Positions 1 through 5,785 of a stretch of 10,329 bases of DNA are shown here, one piece after another. The position numbers were made by a program, and so were the translations under genes. The notes under the pieces are model-generated. The model was given only the letters and a program-made list of their open reading frames with translations, did not search any database and was not told the origin of the DNA. Numbering within the stretch: position 1 is the first letter of the stretch; each line of letters starts with the position of its first letter. The stretch covers positions 2,958 to 13,286 of the forward strand of contig JAKAWN010000168.1 of the NCBI GenBank assembly GCA_021827245.1. Reading direction: 5' to 3'. This stretch comes from Acidobacteriota bacterium (lineage in GTDB: Bacteria; Acidobacteriota; Terriglobia; UBA7540).

Positions 1-1
1 A

Positions 2-232
2 CAGCGCAACTTACAACTCCCGGATTCTGAGGCCAGGAAGATCGAGAGCGCCCGGAAGGTTTCGCTTGATGTTATCCATCAAGAAGTCGAGACCCCCGAG
101 GTCAGACCAGGTGAGGAATCCGTGGGAATCGTCGAGGTGAAAGCACCCGCGGCCGGTCAGGGTCCGACCGTTCTTCGGCTCGTTCTTCCCGATAGCAGGC
201 ATAGAGACATATCGGCCACGTTTGTGCTTTAA
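2..232 (+). CDS. C-terminal end of an unrecognised protein (5' end outside window)
   Basis: An open frame runs from the window edge for 76 codons to a TAA at 230-232. Its start lies upstream of the window. The residues have protein-like composition: a charged stretch (EARKIESARK), then an acidic valine-rich part (IVEVKAPAAG) and a hydrophobic/charged end (TVLRLVLPDSRHRDISATFVL without a membrane helix). I do not recognise the family. It ends only a few bases before the next gene, so it is most likely an upstream member of the same conjugation-like operon. A 63-codon frame on the opposite strand covers almost the same bases (11-202), but it has no Shine-Dalgarno sequence and its product looks like a shadow. 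The frame on this strand is preferred because it is collinear with the following genes. Confidence 0.55.
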   Translation, partial: QRNLQLPDSEARKIESARKVSLDVIHQEVETPEVRPGEESVGIVEVKAPAAGQGPTVLRLVLPDSRHRDISATFVL

Positions 233-259
233 CGTGTGCCGGCATCGTTGCGGTCAATA

Positions 260-523
260 ATGGAATCCGTTCAGCACAACTCGGCTCGCCCAGAGCGAGA
301 AGAGACAACGCATGAAGTCCACCACCGGCTTGTCAGTTACCTGTCAGGCCGCCCGGACCTCGGGCTCGACAAGATGCTCTTGAACTTAGCGCTTGAGCCT
401 GCGAATCCCTTTGACCCGAAACGGAAGAGGAAATTCAGAAAGGGTTGTGTGCTTGTCGTGTTGGTTGCTTTAGCGCTCGCGGCAACGTTTGTTTACTTCA
501 ACTTCTTCCCAGGTGCTCAATGA
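260..523 (+). CDS. Small single-pass membrane protein of the conjugation-like operon
   Basis: An 87-residue protein if started at ATG 260. An in-frame GTG at 236 would add eight residues, and neither start has a clear Shine-Dalgarno sequence. The N-terminal ~50 residues are polar. A strongly basic cluster (KRKRKFRKG, about residues 54-62) then abuts one hydrophobic helix (about 63-83), and only a few residues follow. By the positive-inside rule the N-terminal part should be cytoplasmic, with a tail anchor in the inner membrane. Its stop (521-523) overlaps the next start in an ATGA, which implies translational coupling. I do not recognise a family. Its position two genes ahead of the coupling ATPase suggests a role at the DNA-transfer complex, but that is inference from context. 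Confidence 0.6.
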   Translation: MESVQHNSARPEREETTHEVHHRLVSYLSGRPDLGLDKMLLNLALEPANPFDPKRKRKFRKGCVLVVLVALALAATFVYFNFFPGAQ

Positions 524-882
524 TGGAGCTTAGAAGCTACAGCGGACTGCCAACCTCCTGGCCCAATGTGGCCTGCAACCATCATGGCCTGTTTACAAGG
601 CTTCTTCCTTTCCTGCGAGCTATTGGAGAAAAGCTTGGGGCCGCAACGCTTTGGATGGCGGGGATCTGTCCTCTCTATGTCCTTTATGATGCAGTGCTTC
701 AGAGGTCTCACGAGCCGTTGGATCCGGTTTCCTGCTTGGCCCTCATCAGCGCGGGCGTATCCTTTATATATATCCCTCTCTACCTTACAGGCCAACCAGG
801 ACGCCGCCTGTCTCTGACCACAACGCTGCTCATTGGTGCTGGGCTCGCGGCGGGTCTCGTCGGGTTGTGGACTTCCATATAA
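520..882 (+). CDS. Small polytopic membrane protein upstream of the coupling ATPase
   Basis: A 120-residue protein starting at the ATG (520) that overlaps the previous stop as ATGA; the next codon is also ATG (523). The frame is open further upstream (from 445), but that part overlaps the preceding gene and the overlap start is far more economical. Three hydrophobic segments are visible: roughly residues 40-60 (LGAATLWMAGICPLYVLYDA), 69-90 and 98-118. The N-terminal 35 residues are soluble. It ends 17 bases before the coupling-protein start. No family recognised. A small multi-span protein next to a VirD4-type ATPase could be an assembly or anchoring partner, which is inference. Confidence 0.6.
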   Translation: MMELRSYSGLPTSWPNVACNHHGLFTRLLPFLRAIGEKLGAATLWMAGICPLYVLYDAVLQRSHEPLDPVSCLALISAGVSFIYIPLYLTGQPGRRLSLTTTLLIGAGLAAGLVGLWTSI

Positions 883-887
883 ATAAT

Positions 888-892
888 AAGGA
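888..892 (+). promoter_or_regulatory. Shine-Dalgarno that fixes the coupling-protein start
   Basis: AAGGA lies seven bases before ATG 900. The frame is also open from a GTG at 867, but that codon has no such site and lies inside the preceding gene. The ribosome binding site therefore favours 900. Confidence 0.7.
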
Positions 893-899
893 TGGCTTT

Positions 900-2696
900 A
901 TGAAAAATGACCGTTACCACGAACACCCGCCGTTGCTTCAGGATGCCGGCGTGATCGTGGCTTTCATACTCGTTGGCCTGGTCAGCTTGGTTTGGTATAT
1001 CGCGCGTTCCCGATATCTCCTTACCGACCGGCAATGCGAGGAGTTCCTCTGCTACTTCACCATTCTCGCTCTTGGCATTTTCTGTGGAGGCTGGCTCATT
1101 GCCACAGCCCGCTCGCGGCGGGAACAGGAATGGCCTCACCCCTACTTGACCATCCCACCGCGCCGGGATGCCCGCCTCTGCCGTAAGGCTTGGCAGCAGA
1201 ATTCCGTGGTCCTCGGCTACGACGTGCACGGGAAGCCATGGCTCTGGCCTGACCGCATTCGCGTGCTGCAGGGCTTGGTGCTGGGGCTAACGGGTATGGG
1301 GAAGACCACGCTGCTCAAGAACATCATCACGCAGGACTTGATGCGGGTGATTGACACGCCCCAGGGGCCAAGGCGCATGCCGATTCTCATCCTCGATGGC
1401 AAAGGGGAGCACGAGTTTTTCGAGGAGTTGCTGCCGTACATCCATCGCGCGGGACGGCTCGACGACCTGCGGGTCATGGACCCCTCCCGGCCGGACATCT
1501 CGGCGCGGTATAACCCCTTCTCCTGCACGGCAGACGACTACATGCCGGTCGTCAATATGGTCTTTGGCTCATTTAATCTGCATGACGAGTTTTTCTCGAA
1601 ACACCAGCTCGTCTATTTGGGGGATATCGTCAGGGTCCTGGTCTACACCGGCTGCAAATTCAACTTTTATGACGTCCTGGTCATGGCCATTGACCGTGAG
1701 GTGTTGAAGGAGCAAGTGGAAAAGGCCATCCACGAGATCGAACGGACGCCCAACATCACCTTGCAGAGGCGGCTCAACTTCGAGATGTCGGTGAAGAATC
1801 TGTATCAGTCCTTTCAGGACCGTGAGCGCGTGGAGAAAATTCAGGGCATGCTCAACGAGTGCATGACCTTTTTGGACGATGAGCTCTCGATCATCACCGG
1901 GCCTTACGATGACGTGTTGTCGCTCGACGAGGTGATCGAGAAGGGTCAAATTCTCTTTATCAGCCTCAACGTGAACAAAAATACCGAGCCGGTGAAAGCT
2001 CTCGGGAAAATGTTGTTGCAAAACGTTCAGCTCGTCGTCGGGAAGCGGTACGAGAGGGGCGGCGCTGCCGCGGGCAGCCGTCCGATGACCAGCATCATCA
2101 TGGATGAATTCGCGCCCTTTGGCTACGCAAACTTCGCGCACATCTTGCAGACCGCCCGCGGCACGAACACCGCTTTCCTGTTCTCCATGCAAAGCGTCCC
2201 GCAATTGCTCCGCGTCGGAAAGGGATTCAAGGAGGAAGTTACTTCAGCGGCGAACACTATCATCACCTTTAAGACGCATGACGAAACCACAGCCGACTAC
2301 TTCCTGCAAGCTTCAGCCCTGCACCCGGTGACCAAACGCACGCGGTCCGTGCGCCGGCTGAAATTCTTTGGCTATGAGAAGTACGAGGAGACCGGCCTCG
2401 CCACCGAGCGGGAAGACATGGAGACCCGGGCGATGGACATGCACATCAAGAACCTGCCCAAAGGCCAAGTGGAACTGCTAATGACCGACGAGATCGAGGG
2501 CACGCTGCACACGACGCTCAGTGTTCGTCCGCCCGCCGATATTTGGGCGCAGGGGTTCGCGCCCGAGGTGTTCCCGCGGCTCCTCCAGTCACGAGCTGAC
2601 TCGACCAAGGGAGCCCATCTGAGGTTCAAGAATCTGGAGATGGCGAACCGGCATGGGCGACGGGCAAACGTCGGGTGGGGCTCGGGGGCTTTATGA
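900..2696 (+). CDS. VirD4/TraD-like type IV coupling protein (conjugative ATPase)
   Basis: A 598-residue membrane-anchored ATPase. Coupling proteins of this kind dock DNA-protein substrates at a type IV secretion channel and power transfer. Two N-terminal membrane helices are visible (about 15-35 and 49-70). They are followed by a RecA-like domain with Walker A GLTGMGKT (129-136), the strand-plus-DGKGE motif typical of this family (LILDGKGEHEFFEE, 163-176), Walker B SIIMDEFAPFG (398-408), and the downstream sensor-like ARGTNTAFLFSMQSVPQLL (419-437). The insert between the Walker motifs (about 220-350) would be the all-alpha substrate domain. The length fits the family. The stop overlaps the next start as ATGA. 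The family assignment is secure. The exact subfamily and the matching secretion system are not visible here, because no relaxase or VirB4 gene lies in the window. Confidence 0.88.
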   Translation: MKNDRYHEHPPLLQDAGVIVAFILVGLVSLVWYIARSRYLLTDRQCEEFLCYFTILALGIFCGGWLIATARSRREQEWPHPYLTIPPRRDARLCRKAWQQNSVVLGYDVHGKPWLWPDRIRVLQGLVLGLTGMGKTTLLKNIITQDLMRVIDTPQGPRRMPILILDGKGEHEFFEELLPYIHRAGRLDDLRVMDPSRPDISARYNPFSCTADDYMPVVNMVFGSFNLHDEFFSKHQLVYLGDIVRVLVYTGCKFNFYDVLVMAIDREVLKEQVEKAIHEIERTPNITLQRRLNFEMSVKNLYQSFQDRERVEKIQGMLNECMTFLDDELSIITGPYDDVLSLDEVIEKGQILFISLNVNKNTEPVKALGKMLLQNVQLVVGKRYERGGAAAGSRPMTSIIMDEFAPFGYANFAHILQTARGTNTAFLFSMQSVPQLLRVGKGFKEEVTSAANTIITFKTHDETTADYFLQASALHPVTKRTRSVRRLKFFGYEKYEETGLATEREDMETRAMDMHIKNLPKGQVELLMTDEIEGTLHTTLSVRPPADIWAQGFAPEVFPRLLQSRADSTKGAHLRFKNLEMANRHGRRANVGWGSGAL

Positions 2697-3496
2697 AGCG
2701 ATGCGTTTTGCTGGTGTTCTCGATGGTCGTACTCGTCGTGCCTGCGCGTGGCGAGACGCGAGATTCTGTCAGGCCACCGGTTCCCTTTGTGCAGCCGAGC
2801 CGTGGCCTTCGCCCCTACCAGCCGCGCGGTTTGTACCAGAACACCTGGTATGACGCATTGCTAAGGCAGTTCAACCCTGAACACCGGAACTGGGGCGATT
2901 GGATCGAGCAGCGGCGCCAGATGTTCCTCGACGCGAGTGCTCGCAACCCGTACTTCAAATACGGCCTCACTGTTACCATGCTGCTGCTTCTTGCCATGGC
3001 GACCTGTACGAAGCTGTATTACGACCTGTGCAAGAGAGATTGGATTAGCGCCGAGAAACTGAGGGATGCCCAGAACCACGACCGGCGCTCGCGCGCGGCA
3101 GCCGGCGAAGCCATCCGGCGGTATAACGACCACATCGAGAAATGTAACCGCGTCATCGAAGGTCAGGAAGCAGGATTGGCTGTGTCCGCGGCAGCGGCAG
3201 GTTCTGACGCCGAGTCGCTGCACGCTGAGCTCGAGGAAACCCGTAAGAGGCTGAGTGAGGTTACAAGAGAAAGGGACCAACTGAAGGCCGAGATAGACAG
3301 GACCAAGTTGACCGTGGCCGACCTTTCGTTGAAGATCGAGTCGCTCGCGAGAAAAGGAAATGGCCAAGCATCTGACGCCAAAGGCCCGGCAGATGCGAGC
3401 GCAGCAACTCACGCCGAGCTGATTCAGCACATTAGCAACCTTCAACAGCAGTTGCATGTCGAGCGGGAAAGGAACAAGCGGCTCAAGGGTGGGTAG
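2693..3496 (+). CDS. Signal-peptide and coiled-coil membrane protein of the transfer operon
   Basis: A 267-residue protein starting at the ATG that overlaps the coupling-protein stop (ATGA, 2693-2696). An in-frame start at 2675 would lie inside the previous gene. A signal peptide is evident: MKRC, a hydrophobic core (VLLVFSMVVLVV), then a likely cleavage site after ARG (about residue 20). A Pro/Arg/Tyr-rich segment follows (21-88), then a membrane helix (about 91-107, LTVTMLLLLAMATC). The rest is long and charged with heptad-like character, strongest at about 172-222 and 239-264, separated by an Ala/Gly-rich linker. The predicted layout is a periplasmic N-terminal part and a cytoplasmic coiled coil, possibly facing the coupling ATPase. 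No family recognised. It could be a structural or regulatory partner of the transfer channel. Confidence 0.7.
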   Translation: MKRCVLLVFSMVVLVVPARGETRDSVRPPVPFVQPSRGLRPYQPRGLYQNTWYDALLRQFNPEHRNWGDWIEQRRQMFLDASARNPYFKYGLTVTMLLLLAMATCTKLYYDLCKRDWISAEKLRDAQNHDRRSRAAAGEAIRRYNDHIEKCNRVIEGQEAGLAVSAAAAGSDAESLHAELEETRKRLSEVTRERDQLKAEIDRTKLTVADLSLKIESLARKGNGQASDAKGPADASAATHAELIQHISNLQQQLHVERERNKRLKGG

Positions 3497-3501
3497 GTAA
3501 C

Positions 3502-4038
3502 ATGCTCGTAGGTGTGGCCGGATTCGGAAACGTGTGGCGCTTGCGCGTCGAAGGTGACGCGAGTGATCCCGAGCGGTTTGCCCGCGCAGCGTACTTCAAT
3601 ACGACCGGTGTCATGGTGAACGGGAAGATCGGCCGCCACCGCAAGATAGCAGGGCATGTCCGATTCAATGCCGCTAGCGGATTCAACGCCAACTACCCAA
3701 GCCGGATGATTGGCAAGGTATTCGAGTGCGAGGAGCCGTGCTTGTGGAACGGACAGAACAAGGTGTTCTTCCGCCGCCTCGCGCCAACACATGCTCAGCC
3801 AGATTGCTTCCTGGTTGTCGTCAAATCGCAAGAAGTCGGGCGCGTTCATGTCGGCACCGAAGGTTGGAAGTCGGAAGAAAGTTTCTTGATCTCCTTGAGC
3901 CAATGGCGCGACCAGCAGGAAGCATTGCTGCTCATGTCGTGCGGCAACTGGGTGCGAACAGACTTGGGACGGTTGGTTCTTGTGCGCGATGACCAGGTCC
4001 CGTGGCATGCGCGCCTGAGATTCGAGGTTACGGACTGA
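3502..4038 (+). CDS. Conserved-looking protein of unknown function in the transfer operon
   Basis: A 178-residue soluble-looking protein with no signal peptide or membrane helix. The ATG at 3502 sits five bases after the previous stop and has a purine-rich Shine-Dalgarno sequence (AAGGGTGGG, 3485-3493) eight bases upstream. The sequence alternates short hydrophobic strands with aromatic and basic residues (VWRLRVEG, CFLVVVKSQEVGRVHVG, ALLLMSCGNWVR, GRLVLVRDD), suggesting a beta-rich fold. Cysteines are scattered (the pair CEEPC at about 76-80) without a clear metal site. Its TGA overlaps the ATG of the next gene in a TGATG, so the two are probably co-translated and may act together. I do not recognise a family. 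Confidence 0.65.
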   Translation: MLVGVAGFGNVWRLRVEGDASDPERFARAAYFNTTGVMVNGKIGRHRKIAGHVRFNAASGFNANYPSRMIGKVFECEEPCLWNGQNKVFFRRLAPTHAQPDCFLVVVKSQEVGRVHVGTEGWKSEESFLISLSQWRDQQEALLLMSCGNWVRTDLGRLVLVRDDQVPWHARLRFEVTD

Positions 4039-4799
4039 TGGCATATCCGGCCGGTTACATCGAGCTTAACAATAAGCGCGACGTTCCGCTGCTGAAAGAA
4101 GTGCTTCATACCGGGTTTGTGACGCACGTTCAGTTGTTCGAGTTGACGCAAATCGCGCGCATCGAGTCCTGCCGGGAGGCTTTCAATTGGCGAGTGAAGC
4201 GGCTCGCCGCTCACCAGCTCCTGTTGCGGCACTATGTACCGGGCTATGGCAGGAACTTCGTCTATTCGCTTGGACCGAACGGCGCCATGCACCTGACAAG
4301 CCTGGGCGTGTCTTGCGTGGGCATGGTGACCGGCTTTGTTCCGCAGAGGGACGCCTCCCGCGTTGCTCATTCAGTGGACGTAACGGCCATCCGGCTGCAT
4401 TTATTGCGCGCCGGCCTGTTAAGAGAATGGCGCTCCGAGGTTGACATCCGCGCGCGCAATGACCTGACCAGCTACCGGTATTCCAAGGATTATGACGGCA
4501 TCATGACGCTCGTCGTGCGCGGCCACGAGGTGAAGGTAGCGCTCGAATACGAGCGACACCCGAAGGCCATGAAAAGGTACGACCAGATTCGAGCCACCAT
4601 TGAAAGCGAGCGGCGAGTGGACCGATTCCTTTACCTCTTCCCGGAGTACAAACTCCTGTGGTTTGTGCACGAGTTGTTCCGTAAGACGACTCAAAAAATG
4701 TACTTCGGGCTTGTTTATGAACTTGAGCGCGACCTCCTCGAAACGCGGGTGGTTGACGCGCAGATGCGCTTCGCGACCCTCGAAGCGGCCCTCCAATAG
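4038..4799 (+). CDS. Winged-helix protein resembling the replication-relaxation family
   Basis: A 253-residue protein starting at the ATG of a TGATG overlap with the previous stop. The N-terminal ~100 residues look like a winged helix-turn-helix: helices around 17-65, then a wing-like YSLGPNGAMHLTSLG (76-90), close to the 'Y.L...G...L' signature of the Replic_Relax family (PF13814). The C-terminal half has SKDYDGIMTLV (149-159) followed by VKVALEYERHPKAMKRY (165-181). This matches that family's 'PDA...(F)LEVDRGTE' region, a degenerate PD-(D/E)xK-like core with candidate acidic residues D153, E170 and E172. Family members are often encoded beside VirD4-like proteins on mobile elements, as here. 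Binding to DNA at a transfer or replication origin is the likely role. The palindrome about 100 bases downstream is a possible target. Family assignment is from recognised pattern only. Confidence 0.6.
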   Translation: MAYPAGYIELNNKRDVPLLKEVLHTGFVTHVQLFELTQIARIESCREAFNWRVKRLAAHQLLLRHYVPGYGRNFVYSLGPNGAMHLTSLGVSCVGMVTGFVPQRDASRVAHSVDVTAIRLHLLRAGLLREWRSEVDIRARNDLTSYRYSKDYDGIMTLVVRGHEVKVALEYERHPKAMKRYDQIRATIESERRVDRFLYLFPEYKLLWFVHELFRKTTQKMYFGLVYELERDLLETRVVDAQMRFATLEAALQ

Positions 4800-4870
4800 C
4801 CCTGCCAACGCTTTTGCTCCTCTTTTACGCCACTTTCTCGCTATTTTTGGGCACCTCGTAAGTTCTTGCC

Positions 4871-4968
4871 CTGCGGCGACTTGCGCGTTGACTACTATGC
4901 TCGCGTGTCGTTTTCGCAGCGAAAACGACACGCTCGCTGCGGCGCGCTATGTGCGCGACGTTTTCCGC
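4871..4968 (+). repeat. Imperfect direct repeat, two copies, overlapping the palindrome
   Basis: CTGCGGCG occurs at 4871-4878 and 4937-4944. CTATG followed by a GCGyGwCGTTTTC(C)GC core occurs at 4895-4917 and 4947-4968. The second copy is shorter between the two blocks. The left arm of the palindrome is the core of copy one, so the core appears twice directly and once inverted. This arrangement resembles iterons or a protein-binding array. Confidence 0.4.
4903..4933. repeat. 31-base perfect inverted repeat (15-base arms)
   Basis: GCGTGTCGTTTTCGC (4903-4917) and its exact reverse complement (4919-4933) flank a single A. As RNA or single-stranded DNA it would form a 14-pair stem with a CAG loop. 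There is no T-run on either side, which argues against a standard intrinsic terminator in either direction. It lies 104 bases after the last gene of the transfer operon. Confidence 0.75.
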
Positions 4969-5014
4969 CCGCCTGCGCACTCGTGGCGCAGTACCTTTGT
5001 GATTTGGTGTACGC

Positions 5015-5164
5015 ATGTTCGTGCGGGTTGATGCAGTTGTGATGGCGTTGCGCGCAAATCCTGACGGTGGAAATGGGTTCATAGAAGAGTGCATTTGGCA
5101 CACGGATAGTCGCCACATCTGCGTGCCATGTTTGAAAGATTGGAAGCAACCGGCATTCGGCTGA
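5015..5164 (+). CDS. Possible 49-residue Cys/His-rich small protein
   Basis: ATG at 5015, TGA at 5162-5164. Residues 26-39 (CIWHTDSRHICVPC) have spacing C-x2-H-x4-H-x-C-x2-C, which could bind zinc. The upstream sequence lacks a good Shine-Dalgarno sequence and nothing else supports expression. It could equally be a chance frame. Low confidence. Confidence 0.2.
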   Translation: MFVRVDAVVMALRANPDGGNGFIEECIWHTDSRHICVPCLKDWKQPAFG

Positions 5165-5220
5165 CCGTGACGGGTTGCGACTTCACGGTGGGGATGTGAG
5201 CACGATCGAGACGATCAGAG

Positions 5221-5226
5221 AGGAGG
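5221..5226 (+). promoter_or_regulatory. Shine-Dalgarno of the RNase HI gene
   Basis: A perfect AGGAGG lies ten bases before ATG 5237, and it settles the start. An ATG at 5230 is out of frame. Confidence 0.75.
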
Positions 5227-5236
5227 CGAATGTGCA

Positions 5237-5686
5237 ATGCGTGAAGTAACCATTGTGACGGATGGAAGTTGCATCGGAAACCCTGGCCCCGGCGGATGGG
5301 CGTGCATTCTACGCTGTGGCAACCTGGAACGTGAACTGAGCGGCAGCGACCAGGACACGACTTCCAACCGCATGGAGTTGATGGCTGCCATCGAAGGTCT
5401 GCGCACACTGAAAGCGCCATGCCGCGTACATTTAGTAAGTGATTCCCAATACCTCAAGAAGGGGATTTCCCAGTTCTTGCCGAAGTGGAAAGCGAATGGC
5501 TGGCTCAAATGTAATGGCGAGCCTGTCCTGAACCAGGACCTTTGGGACCAACTCGATCAGCTCGCCCGGAGGCACGAGATCCAGTGGGAATGGACAGCAG
5601 GACATAGCGACCATGCCGACCAGAACCGCGCGGACCGGTTGGCGCTTCAGGCTGCGCGTTCCCAGGCGGCGCAGGGAACACAATGA
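5237..5686 (+). CDS. rnhA: Ribonuclease HI
   Basis: A 149-residue complete type 1 RNase H, which cuts the RNA strand of RNA-DNA hybrids with Mg2+ or Mn2+. It removes R-loops and replication primers in the cytoplasm. All catalytic positions are visible: D9 in IVTDGSCIGNPGPGGWA, E47 in SNRMELMAAIEGL, D69 in LVSDSQYL, H123 in TAGHSDHADQNRAD, and D133. The basic/aromatic handle region is present (LPKWKANGWLK, 81-91). Length and motif order match bacterial RNase HI (about 150 residues). The gene stands alone between the transfer operon and the oppositely oriented permease gene. It may be the host's housekeeping copy or cargo of the mobile region; the sequence alone does not decide. The symbol follows from the family. 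Confidence 0.93.
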   Translation: MREVTIVTDGSCIGNPGPGGWACILRCGNLERELSGSDQDTTSNRMELMAAIEGLRTLKAPCRVHLVSDSQYLKKGISQFLPKWKANGWLKCNGEPVLNQDLWDQLDQLARRHEIQWEWTAGHSDHADQNRADRLALQAARSQAAQGTQ

Positions 5687-5706
5687 GGAATGCATCCTCA
5701 TTTATT
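5682..5706 (+). terminator. Terminator-like hairpin at the end of the RNase HI gene
   Basis: Arms AATGAGGA (5682-5689) and TCCTCATT (5695-5702) surround the loop ATGCA and are followed by TTATT. The stem overlaps the RNase HI stop codon (5684-5686). The stem has only three G-C pairs and the T-run is short and interrupted, so it is a modest intrinsic terminator. It sits where one is expected, between two converging genes. Confidence 0.45.
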
Positions 5707-5785
5707 GCTTGTAGCTGCGCGCCTGTCCGAGAGAGATGATGTGTTGCTGTTGCGGGGAGCCGACATTCTGTTTCGGCCAGCTCGG

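Larger units (their letters stand above)
4800..5236. other. 437-base intergenic region, possible origin or control region
   Basis: No large gene is supported here. The stretch holds the 31-base palindrome at 4903-4933, an imperfect repeat of its core at 4937-4968, a possible small ORF (5015-5164) and the ribosome binding site of the RNase HI gene. Frames on both strands have low-complexity Arg/Ala/Thr translations typical of non-coding GC-rich DNA. Its position at the end of a transfer operon, next to a putative DNA-binding protein gene, makes an origin of transfer or replication a reasonable guess. No known nick site was identified. Confidence 0.4.

Noticed and set aside
1569..2204. - strand frame (211 codons) inside the coupling ATPase
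   Set aside because: Antisense to the insert and Walker B region of a confident gene, with no family-like sequence of its own.
2861..4044. Two - strand frames of about 200 codons opposite the coiled-coil and unknown proteins
   Set aside because: The + strand genes have linked start/stop overlaps and a Shine-Dalgarno sequence; the antisense frames have neither.
4903..4933. Palindrome as a Rho-independent terminator
   Set aside because: The stem is strong but no T-run follows on either strand, so it does not fit the standard pattern. Kept as an unexplained inverted repeat.
5058..5063. ATCCTG resembling the IncP-type nick core
   Set aside because: The flanking bases do not fit the expected pyrimidines and no matching relaxase or inverted repeat is adjacent. 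Six bases match easily by chance.
5128..5199. 23-codon frame (MFERLEATGIRLTVTGCDFTV) vaguely like the start of a TubC-type docking domain
   Set aside because: Too short for a domain, no Shine-Dalgarno sequence, and the resemblance rests on a handful of residues.
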